A stretch of DNA of 14,986 bases from Thermodesulfovibrio sp. GTDB lineage: Bacteria > Nitrospirota > Thermodesulfovibrionia > Thermodesulfovibrionales > Thermodesulfovibrionaceae. Under the pieces are notes generated by a model, which did not search any database, was not told the origin of the DNA, and saw only the letters and a list, made by a program, of their open reading frames with translations. The stretch lies in contig JAOAGB010000043.1 in NCBI GenBank assembly GCA_026415995.1, positions 1-14,986 on the forward strand. The letters are read 5' to 3'. Positions 7,675 through 14,986 of the stretch are shown here, in pieces; position 1 is the first letter of the stretch; every line of letters begins with the position of its first letter. The translations under genes were made by a program, and so were the position numbers.

Positions 7675-7681
7675 AAGGAGG
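7675..7681 (+). promoter_or_regulatory. Consensus Shine-Dalgarno (AAGGAGG) of the GAPDH-like gene
   Basis: AAGGAGG lies eight bases before the ATG at 7690, in the 23-base gap after the dikinase-like gene. It is the only near-perfect ribosome-binding site in the window. Most neighbouring genes have weak or no visible Shine-Dalgarno, so this gene is probably translated at a much higher rate. Confidence 0.85.
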
Positions 7682-7689
7682 TTTTTAAA

Positions 7690-8916
7690 ATGGCAGAGAG
7701 TGTTTTAGGAATCAATGGGTTAGGTAGAATAGGAAAGCTTACACTCTGGCATCATGTGGGAAGAAAACACTTTTCCAAAATAGTAGTTAATCTTGGTAGA
7801 AAAGTAGGTAATTCTCTAAAAGATGTAGCTTTCTATATTGAACATGACTCAACCTATGGCAGACTTCATAATTATCTATACGGTTATAAGGCAAAAACTG
7901 TCATAGAAAAAATAGATGAAACAAATTCTACCATGATTATAGACGGAATCCCTGTTAAAATATTGACAGAAAATAGAAACCCTAAGGACATTGGATGGGA
8001 AAAATATGGAGCAAAACTTGTCGTTGATACAACAGGAAAGTTTCTTGATCCTACTCTTCCCTCAGACTCAAAGGAAGGTTCAGTAAGAGGGCATCTTGAT
8101 TCAGGTGCCTATAAAGTTCTGGTTAGCGCACCTTTTAAGATAAAAGATAAAACAAAGGATATTCCTGACGATGCTATAACAGTAATAATGGGAATAAATG
8201 AAGAAATGTATGATAACAAAAAACATCTAATTATATCAGGTGCCTCATGTACCACCACCTGTCTTGCTCACATGATGAAACCTCTTCTTGATTATTTTGG
8301 AGCAGAGAAAATATTAAGTGTATCAATGGCAACAGTTCATGCTGTTACAGCATCCCAACAGGTTCTTGATCGAGTGCCAAAAACTGACGCAAAGGATTTA
8401 AGAAAAATTCGTTCAGCTATGAATAATATAATACTTACAAGCACAGGTGCGGCTAAAACTCTGGCCCTTGTGCTTCCGGAGATGAAAAATATTGGGTTCA
8501 TAGCTCAGTCCGTAAGAGTTCCTGTAGTAACAGGTTCTCTTATAATTTTAGTGGTTGCCTTTAGAGATGAGGAGGGAAATATTATTACCGGAGACCTTAT
8601 AAATAAAATTTACATGGAAGCAGCTGAAAGAGAAACAAGAGGATATTTATTATTTACGGATGATCAAAAAGTCTCAACAGATATAATAGGATTTTTTGGC
8701 CCAGCTGCAATTATTGAAGGCAGTGAAACACATACAAGAACAGCTTTGATTACTCTTGACATATCAAAAATGTGTTCTAAAGGTGTACCCTCTGTTGATA
8801 AACTACAAATCCCTGTAACTCAAGCAGTAATATATGGCTGGTATGATAATGAACTTGGTAGTTATACAAATATGCTTGGTGATTTGACAGTGAAAATTTC
8901 TGGAGATGTATATTAA
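7690..8916 (+). CDS. Divergent glyceraldehyde-3-phosphate dehydrogenase-like protein (408 residues)
   Basis: The protein has the GAPDH layout but is about 70 residues longer than the usual 330-340. The N-terminal Rossmann motif is GINGLGRIG (8-16). The catalytic cysteine is C187 in GASCTTTC, where the common form is NASCTTNC, and the catalytic histidine is H217 in ATVHAVT. STGAAK, RVPV and the C-terminal WYDNELGSYTNMLGDL are also present. The extra length comes from insertions before the cysteine, including a segment around residues 118-130. After the second strand the usual Asp that holds the NAD ribose is replaced by a Leu-Gly-Arg-Lys stretch, which suggests NADP(H) preference or altered cofactor use (inference). 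It should oxidise or form glyceraldehyde 3-phosphate or a related aldehyde. It directly follows the dikinase-like gene behind a consensus Shine-Dalgarno. Whether this is the cell's main GAPDH cannot be told from this window. Confidence 0.85.
   Translation: MAESVLGINGLGRIGKLTLWHHVGRKHFSKIVVNLGRKVGNSLKDVAFYIEHDSTYGRLHNYLYGYKAKTVIEKIDETNSTMIIDGIPVKILTENRNPKDIGWEKYGAKLVVDTTGKFLDPTLPSDSKEGSVRGHLDSGAYKVLVSAPFKIKDKTKDIPDDAITVIMGINEEMYDNKKHLIISGASCTTTCLAHMMKPLLDYFGAEKILSVSMATVHAVTASQQVLDRVPKTDAKDLRKIRSAMNNIILTSTGAAKTLALVLPEMKNIGFIAQSVRVPVVTGSLIILVVAFRDEEGNIITGDLINKIYMEAAERETRGYLLFTDDQKVSTDIIGFFGPAAIIEGSETHTRTALITLDISKMCSKGVPSVDKLQIPVTQAVIYGWYDNELGSYTNMLGDLTVKISGDVY
8884..8914 (+). promoter_or_regulatory. 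Possible promoter for the TPR-to-ykgJ block
   Basis: A perfect TTGACA (8884-8889) near the 3' end of the GAPDH-like gene is followed by TATATT (8909-8914) after 19 bases, or TGTATA (8907-8912) after 17. Transcription would start near 8920, about 38 bases before the TPR gene. The hexamers overlap coding sequence and one spacer is long, so this could be chance. No terminator hairpin is seen in the 42-base gap after the GAPDH-like stop, so read-through is also possible. Confidence 0.3.
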
Positions 8917-8958
8917 ATTAAAACATACGATAAAATATTTATAAAAAAATTTTTAGTT

Positions 8959-9552
8959 ATGAATCAACAAAATATAAAAAAAATAAAAATCATAAAACGG
9001 AACAAGCATGATATTGCGATTGCAAAGTACACTAAAATCATAGAAGAGCAACCGCAAAATTATCAGGCATATAAAGAAAGAGGAAATGCTTATTATAGAA
9101 AAAAACTCTATCATTTAGCCATAGCAGATTATACCAAGGCTATTGAGCTAAAACCTGATTTTTTCCTTGCTTACAACAATCGAGGAATTGTTTACTCTGT
9201 CCTGGGTTTATATGAACTTGCGATAGCAGATTATAATAAAGCCATTGAACTAAAACCCATTAACGGAATGCCATATAATAACAGAGGATTTACTTTTCTG
9301 TTAATGGGAAAAATTGAAGAAGCTGAAAGAGATATAAAAAAATCTGTAGAACTTAATCCTAATAATATTTATGCTCTTAACAGCATGGCTGAACTTTATG
9401 CTGCTAAAGGAATGCCTGAAGAAGCCTGTCAGTGGCTTTTAAAAGCTATTGAAAAGGGCTATAATAATTGGAATTATCTTAGAAATTCAAAAACTTATGA
9501 GCCAATAAGAAATCATCCTTGTTTTAAGGCTATTCTCGATAGAAAAACTTAA
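8959..9552 (+). CDS. Tetratricopeptide-repeat protein
   Basis: The 197-residue protein consists of TPR units, which form helical scaffolds for binding other proteins. A basic N-terminal stretch (residues 1-20, rich in Lys/Asn/Ile) precedes the repeats at about 35-68, 69-102, 103-136 and a more diverged one at 137-170. The 34-residue period is clear from repeated GNAYY/NRGIVY and AIADY-KAIELKP blocks. The C-terminus (NSKTYEPIRNHPCFKAIL) resembles the capping segment often found at the end of bacterial TPR proteins. No signal peptide or membrane segment is visible, so it is probably cytoplasmic. There is no clear Shine-Dalgarno before the ATG. It precedes the DUF3108 gene by five bases, suggesting the two are made together. 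The specific partner is unknown. Confidence 0.85.
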   Translation: MNQQNIKKIKIIKRNKHDIAIAKYTKIIEEQPQNYQAYKERGNAYYRKKLYHLAIADYTKAIELKPDFFLAYNNRGIVYSVLGLYELAIADYNKAIELKPINGMPYNNRGFTFLLMGKIEEAERDIKKSVELNPNNIYALNSMAELYAAKGMPEEACQWLLKAIEKGYNNWNYLRNSKTYEPIRNHPCFKAILDRKT

Positions 9553-9557
9553 AAACA

Positions 9558-10565
9558 ATGCAATATAAATTAATAATATTTGCCATAATTATTTCAGTGT
9601 TTTTCCATTTAGGATTAATCCTTTTGTTTGGCAAAGTACATATTGATTTATCCTATTTTGATTTCATCGAAGCCTATATAATTAAAAAGGAAATTTCTAC
9701 AAAGACCCAACATCCACCAAAGCGTTTATTATCAGAAAATAATAAAATTCAGGAACAAAAGATTGAAGAAAAACTAAATAATAGAGACATTGATAAAAAA
9801 ACTGAAGAAAATATTAAAGATTCCATGGAAAAACCAAATGAATCAGTGGCAAAATTAACAGAAAAACCAGACAATAGCTCAAATAAAAACGATTATCACG
9901 ATAGATTTTCAAAATTTATTAATGAAAGAATGAAATTTAATATATACTGGATGGGCATATACGCAGGGTCTGCATCAGTGTTGGTTAAAGGAAATTCAGA
10001 AAGTATTAAAATATCTTCTGAAGTTAACTCAGCATCTTTTATATCAAATTTTTATTATGTGCACGATAAAGCCGAAAGCATAGTGGAAAAGGGAAAACCG
10101 AAATATTTCCGACTTGTTCAAATTGAAGGCAAACATCGTGGAGATAAGGAAATTAAATTTGACTATAATTCTGGAGAGATAATATTTATAAATCACATTA
10201 AAAATAAAATGTCTGTCCATAAGGGGATTAATAAAGTTTTTATGGATGTATTGTCTGGTTTTTTTTATTTTAGAACCTTTCCATTAGATAAAAACACTTC
10301 TGTCTTCATCGATATTTTTGACAGCGATAAATTCGCAACAGTAGAGGTAAAAATTTTGAAAGAAGAGGTAATCGAAACATCGGAAGGAAAGGAAGCTAAA
10401 GCAATATTAATCAAACCAGAATTAACAACAGAAGGTTTATTTAAAAGAAAAGGTGACATTTTCATTTGGATTAGCAATGACGAGAGAAAAATCCCACTAA
10501 AAATCGAAACAAAGGTAAGCGTTGGTAAGATTACAGCAGAATTAAAGGAATATCAAAAAGAGTAA
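9558..10565 (+). CDS. Membrane-anchored DUF3108 protein
   Basis: The 335-residue protein begins with one hydrophobic segment (residues 4-26, KLIIFAIIISVFFHLGLILL) that would act as a signal anchor. A highly charged, Lys/Glu/Asn-rich linker follows (about 50-115), of the kind that spans part of the periplasm in TonB-like proteins. From about residue 122 the sequence resembles DUF3108: a beta-rich domain starting KFNIYWMGIYAGSASV, with VHDKAESIVE and a late GDIFIWISNDERKIPLKIE. The biochemical role of DUF3108 is not established. Topology, N-terminus inside and domain outside, is inferred. It lies 5 nt after the TPR gene and 1 nt before uvrA. No recognisable lipobox is present. Identification as a DUF3108 member is fairly sure; function is open. 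Confidence 0.8.
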   Translation: MQYKLIIFAIIISVFFHLGLILLFGKVHIDLSYFDFIEAYIIKKEISTKTQHPPKRLLSENNKIQEQKIEEKLNNRDIDKKTEENIKDSMEKPNESVAKLTEKPDNSSNKNDYHDRFSKFINERMKFNIYWMGIYAGSASVLVKGNSESIKISSEVNSASFISNFYYVHDKAESIVEKGKPKYFRLVQIEGKHRGDKEIKFDYNSGEIIFINHIKNKMSVHKGINKVFMDVLSGFFYFRTFPLDKNTSVFIDIFDSDKFATVEVKILKEEVIETSEGKEAKAILIKPELTTEGLFKRKGDIFIWISNDERKIPLKIETKVSVGKITAELKEYQKE

Positions 10566-10566
10566 A

Positions 10567-13074
10567 ATGCCTCAAAACTACATTTTACTCAAAGGTGTAA
10601 GGCAGCATAATTTAAAAAATTTTGATTTAACTATCCCGCGCAATAAAATTATTGTAATTACAGGACCTTCTGGTTCTGGAAAATCGTCCTTAGCCATTGA
10701 TACAATTTTTGCTGAAGCTCATAGAAGATACTTGCAAAGTTTGCCCATAGAATCAAGAATTATTTTTGAACAATTTCCAAAACCTGATATTGATTATATA
10801 GAGGGGCTATCACCAGCTGTTTCCGTTGATCAAAAAACTATATCAAAAAGTCCCCGCTCCACAGTGGGAACAATAACGGAGATTTATGACTATTTAAGAC
10901 TGTTGTATTCCAAAATAGGAAAACCTTATTGCCCGAAATGCGGTAGCGAATTAAACGCTCAAGACATTAACCAGATGACAGAAACTGTATTAAATTTACC
11001 AATAGGGACTAAAATCCAAATTCTTGCACCAATAGTTATAGAAAGAAAAGGTGAACATAAAGGAGAGATTGAAAAGGCAAAAACTGAAGGATTTATAAGA
11101 GCAAGAATAGACGGAAAGATAGTGGATCTAACAGGGGAGATTTCACTTGAAAAGCAAAAAAGACATACCATCGAGCTTGTCGTAGATCGAATAATTATAA
11201 AAGAAAAATATAAAAAACAAATAAAAAGAGCTCTTGAATTATCTCTGAAGTATTCAAATACTGTGATTGTTAATATCGTAGAAAAAAATAAAGACCTTGT
11301 TTTTAGCTCTCTGTTAGCATGTGCTAATTGTGGTATAAGTTTACCAAATATTGAACCAAGACTTTTTTCTTTCAATAGTAAATACGGTGCCTGTCCAAAA
11401 TGTCATGGACTTGGATATGAAAATGTTGATGAAAATGAAGAAGATTTAGAAAATATTGAACTCAAAGCATGTTCTCTATGTAATGGAAGTAGATTAAGAA
11501 AGGAAGCTTTAGCTATAAAGGTTAATGGTAAAAACATAGCAGAAATATCAAACTTTACATTAGATGAACTTAATTTATTTCTAAACAGTATATCCTTGTC
11601 TTCTTATGAAACAAAAATTTCTGAAAGAATTCTAAAAGAAATATTTATTAAACTTAGTTTTCTTCAAAAAATTGGAATATCCTATTTAACTTTAAATAGG
11701 CCTTCATTTAGTCTATCCGGAGGAGAAGCACAAAGGATAAGACTTGCTACACAGATTGGTTCTCATTTAAGTGGAGTACTTTATATACTCGATGAGCCAA
11801 GTATAGGACTTCACCCAAGAGACTGTAATAAAATCATTGATAGTTTAAAAGAATTAAAAAGAATGAATAATACACTCATTATAGTTGAACATGATGAATT
11901 TACTATAATGAACGCTGATGTAGTAATAGAATTAGGACCTGGAGGAGGAAAAAACGGTGGATATCTAATAAATATTTCTTCTCCTGAAGAGTTAATAAAT
12001 AATCCAAACTCAATAACTGGAAAATATCTTTCAAATTCAAATATAGTAAGAATACCTCAAAAAAGGAGAAAAACAAAAGATTATATAAAAATAAAAGGTG
12101 CCAGTGCCTTTAATTTAAAAAACATAGATATAAAAATTCCTCTTGGTATTTTTACATGCATAACAGGTGTGGCTGGTTCAGGAAAAAGCACATTAGTATT
12201 TGAAATATTATACAAGGCTTTATTAAAAACACTATACAATTCAGATATAATTCCTGGAAAATTTCATTCAATAGAGGGAGTTGAAAAAATTGACAAGGTC
12301 GTATATATTGATCAAAATCCCATAGGTAAAACTTCTCGCTCCACACCAGCAACTTATACTGGAGTTATGACAGAAATAAGAAAACTTTTTTCTCTTCTAC
12401 CGGAAGCTAAAATAAGAGGATTTAGCAAATCAAGGTTCAGTTTTAATTTATCTGGAGGGAGGTGTGAGTCCTGTCAAGGAGATGGGGTAAAGAAAATAAA
12501 AATGCATCTTTTACCAGATGTTTATGTGTTATGTGATACTTGCAAAGGTAAAAGGTACAATGAAGAGACATTAAAAATAAGATTTAAGGGAAAAACAATA
12601 TCAGATATACTTAACATGACAGTTACTGACGCATTAGATTTCTTTTCCACCATACCAAACCTAAAAAGCAAATTAAAAATAATGGAAGACATAGGGTTAG
12701 GATATATTAGTCTCGGACAGCCTGCCACAACTCTTTCAGGAGGAGAAGCACAAAGAGTAAAATTAGCTAAGGAATTAAGCAAAAAGCCAACTGGAAAAAC
12801 ACTCTATATTCTTGATGAACCTACAACCGGATTACATATGGTTGATATAGAAAAGCTACTTTTGATTATTCAAAAACTTGTAGATTTAGGCAATACCGTT
12901 ATAGTAATTGAACATGATTTAGATATAATAAAGTGCGCGGATTACATCATAGATTTAGGTCCAGAAGGTGGCCATTTAGGAGGATATGTAGTAGCTGAAG
13001 GAACTCCAGAGGATGTTGCAATAAGTGAAAAATCTTATACAGGACAATTTTTAAGAAAAAAACTGAACATATGA
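10567..13074 (+). CDS. uvrA: Excinuclease ABC subunit A, lacking the insertion domain
   Basis: UvrA is the damage-sensing ATPase of nucleotide excision repair; as a dimer it loads UvrB at lesions. Both ABC modules are intact: Walker A at 33-40 (GPSGSGKS) and 534-542 (GVAGSGKST), signatures at 383-393 and 723-733 (LSGGEAQR), and Walker B Asp-Glu at 409-410 and 750-751. The first zinc module has Cys252/255/276/279, and the second has Cys633/636/656/659. The UvrB-binding region is present, with GEHKGEIEKAK and KRHTIELVVDRI. At 835 residues it is about 100 shorter than the usual 940. Only 22 residues separate Cys279 from the next CxxC (302-305), where E. coli UvrA has about 120, so the insertion domain is missing. 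The start lies one base after the DUF3108 stop. The UvrB-binding part argues against a UvrA2-type paralogue. Confidence 0.95.
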   Translation: MPQNYILLKGVRQHNLKNFDLTIPRNKIIVITGPSGSGKSSLAIDTIFAEAHRRYLQSLPIESRIIFEQFPKPDIDYIEGLSPAVSVDQKTISKSPRSTVGTITEIYDYLRLLYSKIGKPYCPKCGSELNAQDINQMTETVLNLPIGTKIQILAPIVIERKGEHKGEIEKAKTEGFIRARIDGKIVDLTGEISLEKQKRHTIELVVDRIIIKEKYKKQIKRALELSLKYSNTVIVNIVEKNKDLVFSSLLACANCGISLPNIEPRLFSFNSKYGACPKCHGLGYENVDENEEDLENIELKACSLCNGSRLRKEALAIKVNGKNIAEISNFTLDELNLFLNSISLSSYETKISERILKEIFIKLSFLQKIGISYLTLNRPSFSLSGGEAQRIRLATQIGSHLSGVLYILDEPSIGLHPRDCNKIIDSLKELKRMNNTLIIVEHDEFTIMNADVVIELGPGGGKNGGYLINISSPEELINNPNSITGKYLSNSNIVRIPQKRRKTKDYIKIKGASAFNLKNIDIKIPLGIFTCITGVAGSGKSTLVFEILYKALLKTLYNSDIIPGKFHSIEGVEKIDKVVYIDQNPIGKTSRSTPATYTGVMTEIRKLFSLLPEAKIRGFSKSRFSFNLSGGRCESCQGDGVKKIKMHLLPDVYVLCDTCKGKRYNEETLKIRFKGKTISDILNMTVTDALDFFSTIPNLKSKLKIMEDIGLGYISLGQPATTLSGGEAQRVKLAKELSKKPTGKTLYILDEPTTGLHMVDIEKLLLIIQKLVDLGNTVIVIEHDLDIIKCADYIIDLGPEGGHLGGYVVAEGTPEDVAISEKSYTGQFLRKKLNI

Positions 13075-14021
13075 GTGAAAAGTTTCACATATCTATTGAA
13101 GAACAAGATAAAAGGCTTGATCTATTCTTATCTGAAAAATTAAACATAAGTAGAGCAAAAGCACAAGAGTTAATTGTAAAGGGCTTTATAAAAATTAATA
13201 ACACATTAAAAAATAAGAGTTATAAATTAAAAAAAGAAGATATAGTAGAAATTCTTGAATATTCCTTTAACTATAATAATTCTATTAATAAATTAATACC
13301 TCAGAATCTTCCTCTTAAGATATTATATGAAGATGAATTCTTAACTGTAATATCAAAGCCTCCTGGTATAGTGGTTTATCCTTGCGTAGGTCATACTAAT
13401 GGTACTGTAATGAACGCTGTTGCACATCATTTTAAAAAACTTGCTAATGTTGGTGGTCCCTTAAGACCGGGAGTAGTGCATAGGCTTGATAAAGATACCT
13501 CTGGAGCAATGATTATTGCATTGGATGATGAAGCATATTATAAACTTATTGAAATGTTTAAAAAAAGACAGATAAAAAAGGAATACCTTGCCATTGTCTA
13601 TGGAAAAATAAAGGATTCTGGAAAGATTACTTCTGCCATAGGAAGGTCTATTCATGATAGAAAAAAAATGTCAACAAAAGCAAAAGTCTCAAAAGAAGCG
13701 ATAACAGAATGGACTGTTTTAAAGAGATTTAACAGTTATTCTCTTATCAAAGTAAATATCATTACAGGAAGAACACACCAGATAAGAGTTCATTTTTCTT
13801 CAATAGGTCATCCCATATTAGGTGACCAAATTTATGGTAAAAAAATTTATTTAGAATTAAAGAATGGAAAAATAAACATATCAAGGCAGATGTTACATGC
13901 CCATAAATTAGAGTTTACACATCCTATAAAGAACATCCCATTAATAATTGAAGCTCCTATACCTGAGGATATGGAAAAAATAATAAAAATCCTTGAGGCA
14001 AGTTATGAGCTTAAACAGTAA
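13071..14021 (+). CDS. RluD/RluA-family 23S rRNA pseudouridine synthase
   Basis: The enzyme would turn uridines of structured RNA, probably 23S rRNA, into pseudouridine. The 316-residue protein has an N-terminal S4 RNA-binding domain (about 12-75, with RLDLFLSEKLNISRAKAQELI). It is followed by the catalytic domain with VVHRLDKDTSG, whose Asp140 is the expected nucleophile (Asp139 in E. coli RluD). Later motifs are KKEYLAIVYG, GRTHQIRVHFSSIGHPILGD and RQMLHAHKLEF. Length and order fit RluD-type enzymes, though RluC cannot be fully excluded. The ATG overlaps the uvrA stop as ATGA, so translation is probably coupled. Its 3' end overlaps the next gene by 17 bases. Codon use is very AT-rich, as in the neighbours. 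Confidence 0.93.
   Translation: MSEKFHISIEEQDKRLDLFLSEKLNISRAKAQELIVKGFIKINNTLKNKSYKLKKEDIVEILEYSFNYNNSINKLIPQNLPLKILYEDEFLTVISKPPGIVVYPCVGHTNGTVMNAVAHHFKKLANVGGPLRPGVVHRLDKDTSGAMIIALDDEAYYKLIEMFKKRQIKKEYLAIVYGKIKDSGKITSAIGRSIHDRKKMSTKAKVSKEAITEWTVLKRFNSYSLIKVNIITGRTHQIRVHFSSIGHPILGDQIYGKKIYLELKNGKINISRQMLHAHKLEFTHPIKNIPLIIEAPIPEDMEKIIKILEASYELKQ
13995..13998 (+). promoter_or_regulatory. Ribosome-binding site deciding the YkgJ-type start
   Basis: GAGG, six bases before the ATG at 14005 and inside the 3' end of the pseudouridine synthase gene, favours this ATG over the TTG at 13993, which would give four extra residues. Confidence 0.55.
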
Positions 14022-14373
14022 ATTATTAATGGAAATATTGAATAACACTGAAAAACTTTTCATTTGCCTTAGATGTGGAGAATGTTGCTATCGATGGGCT
14101 GTTACATTTAAAAGAGGACATAAAAAAAATGAAAATGAAAAATGTCCCTATTTAAACGATATAAAAATAGAGAATGGCAGATGGAAAGAGGCATCTTGCA
14201 AAATATATAAAAATAGACCGAAACAATGTAAAAATTTTAAATTAAGCTTTGCTACAATATGCCCAATTGGTTTATGGAAATGGTTAAAAATTTTAGAAAA
14301 TAACGAAAATATTGAACTTCCAAATAAAGTTAAAACAATTTTCGATTTTTTAAAATATCATAGTCAAAATTAA
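14005..14373 (+). CDS. YkgJ-type CxxCxxCC putative zinc/iron-binding protein
   Basis: The 122-residue protein belongs by motif to the YkgJ-like family of small cysteine-rich proteins proposed to chelate zinc or iron; no enzyme activity is established. The N-terminal cluster is CLRCGECC (Cys21, 24, 27, 28), followed by KCPYL, ASCKIYKNRPKQCKNF and CPIG, the usual later cysteine pattern. Eight or more conserved cysteines in a short soluble protein suggest a metal or Fe-S site. A start at ATG 14005 is preferred because GAGG lies six bases upstream; TTG 13993 is possible. The gene overlaps the pseudouridine synthase gene by 17 bases and is the last gene of the rightward block. It ends one base before the hairpin at 14375. 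Confidence 0.85.
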   Translation: MSLNSKLLMEILNNTEKLFICLRCGECCYRWAVTFKRGHKKNENEKCPYLNDIKIENGRWKEASCKIYKNRPKQCKNFKLSFATICPIGLWKWLKILENNENIELPNKVKTIFDFLKYHSQN

Positions 14374-14374
14374 A

Positions 14375-14401
14375 AGGTGGTGGAACAATGTTCCACCACC
14401 T
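14375..14401 (-). terminator. Intrinsic terminator between convergent genes
   Basis: A perfect 12-pair inverted repeat (14375-14386 with 14390-14401, loop AAT) lies between the YkgJ-type gene and the chemotaxis gene. On the minus strand the stem is followed by TTTTAATTTTG, a good U-rich tail, so it should end the chemotaxis transcript. On the plus strand the tail (AAATCTTATACC) is poor, so it may stop the long rightward operon only partly. Confidence 0.85.
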
Positions 14402-14406
14402 AAATC

Positions 14407-14986
14407 TTATACCTTTACACCCTTTATTGAATCTGTTAGTTTCTTTATTACATCGCTTAGATTTTCAACCTCTTGCACTACCATATCAGTTGTTGTTTTA
14501 ACTTCTTGAGATAGAATAGAAGACCTCTCAGCAGCTCTTGCAACTTCATCAGAAGCAGAAGACTGCTCCTCTGTAGCTGTTGCTATTTGAGTAATCTGAT
14601 CTTTTACTTTTTGCGAAGATTCAGCAATTTTATTTAAAGAGTTCTTTACCTCATTTAATGCTTTGAGTGCCTCTGCAACTTCTTTTGATGTTGACTCCAT
14701 ACTTTTAATGCTTTCTCTGGACTCGCTCTGAACAGCTGCAATTTTACTTGCTATCTCATCAGTTGCCTTAATCGTTCTTTCTGCAAGCTTTCTAACTTCA
14801 TCGGCAACAACTGCAAAACCACGCCCTTGTTCACCTGCTCTTGCAGCTTCTATGGCGGCATTCAGTGCAAGAAGATTTGTCTGATCTGCAATATCTTTAA
14901 TTACTATAACAATATCTCCAATTTCTTCAACTCTCTGATTAAGAGCATCAATAGTTTTCTTTAATTCCACCGTTGAACGATTTGCT
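14407..14986 (-). CDS. Methyl-accepting chemotaxis protein, C-terminal signalling domain (5' end outside window)
   Basis: This is the cytoplasmic coiled-coil domain of a chemoreceptor, which controls the CheA kinase through CheW. The hairpin tip is unmistakable: IADQTNLLALNAAIEAARAG, then EQGRGFAVVADEVRKLAERT. The rest is a heptad-rich Ala/Ser/Glu coiled coil with ATATEEQSSASDEVARAAERSS, typical of the return helix and of methylation regions. About 193 residues are visible. The frame stays open to base 14986, so the ligand-binding, membrane and HAMP parts lie beyond the window. The GTG at 14970 is an internal valine, not a start. The C-terminus ends GVKV, with no NWETF-like CheR-docking pentapeptide. 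The gene converges on the rightward operon and is followed by the hairpin at 14375-14401. Confidence 0.95.
   Translation of the reverse strand, partial: ANRSTVELKKTIDALNQRVEEIGDIVIVIKDIADQTNLLALNAAIEAARAGEQGRGFAVVADEVRKLAERTIKATDEIASKIAAVQSESRESIKSMESTSKEVAEALKALNEVKNSLNKIAESSQKVKDQITQIATATEEQSSASDEVARAAERSSILSQEVKTTTDMVVQEVENLSDVIKKLTDSIKGVKV

Noticed and set aside
10959..11375. A 138-codon minus-strand open frame inside uvrA.
   Set aside because: It is antisense to the UvrB-binding and zinc region of uvrA and has no recognisable domain or start signal.
10567..13074. The short UvrA as a drug-resistance or UvrA2-type paralogue.
   Set aside because: UvrA2-type proteins lack the UvrB-binding region, whereas GEHKGEIEKAK and KRHTIELVVDRI are present here; only the insertion domain is missing.
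14407..14970. Reading the chemotaxis gene as a complete 187-residue protein starting at 14970.
   Set aside because: Codon 14970 is GTG within an open frame that continues to the window edge (Ala-Asn-Arg-Ser-Thr-Val...), so it is an internal valine of a truncated receptor.

Overview
The window is a compact, AT-rich piece of a bacterial chromosome with mostly housekeeping genes. Several hand-counted 60-base lines are 23-33% G+C, with richer patches in purF. The combination of a Fe-S type PurF, an M29 aminopeptidase, a 400-residue GAPDH-like protein beside a PPDK-like protein, and low G+C would fit a thermophilic, anaerobic Nitrospirota (Thermodesulfovibrio-like) or deltaproteobacterial relative. 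That placement is inference from gene content, not from a search.

Left block (1-3519, minus strand). Genes read leftwards from a divergent intergenic region: purF, an M29-family aminopeptidase whose GTG start overlaps the purF stop, an unrecognised 61-residue protein, smpB, and the tmRNA gene ssrA, whose 3' end lies outside the window. The two trans-translation components are 10 nt apart. An unusual set of three mutually complementary heptamers sits just upstream of smpB.

Middle block (3520-8916, plus strand). An extended -10 promoter (3548-3556) lies almost on top of the start of a 1365-residue protein. This protein has about 870 N-terminal residues of unknown function, then the ATP-binding and phosphohistidine swivel domains of pyruvate phosphate dikinase, but no PEP-binding TIM barrel. 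It is followed after 23 nt, behind a near-perfect Shine-Dalgarno, by a long, divergent GAPDH-like protein. This pair is the most interesting unit in the window: a phosphohistidine dikinase without a known acceptor, paired with a glycolytic-type dehydrogenase.

Right block (8959-14373, plus strand). Tightly packed genes encode a TPR protein, a membrane-anchored DUF3108 protein, a UvrA that lacks the insertion domain, an RluD-type pseudouridine synthase, and a YkgJ-type CxxCxxCC protein. Gaps are 5 nt or less or the genes overlap, so this is very likely one operon, possibly continuing from the upstream pair. A strong hairpin (14375-14401) separates it from a convergent methyl-accepting chemotaxis protein gene that enters from the right edge and is cut by the window end.

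I see no mobile element, CRISPR array or tRNA gene. No stretch over 300 bases lacks a gene.
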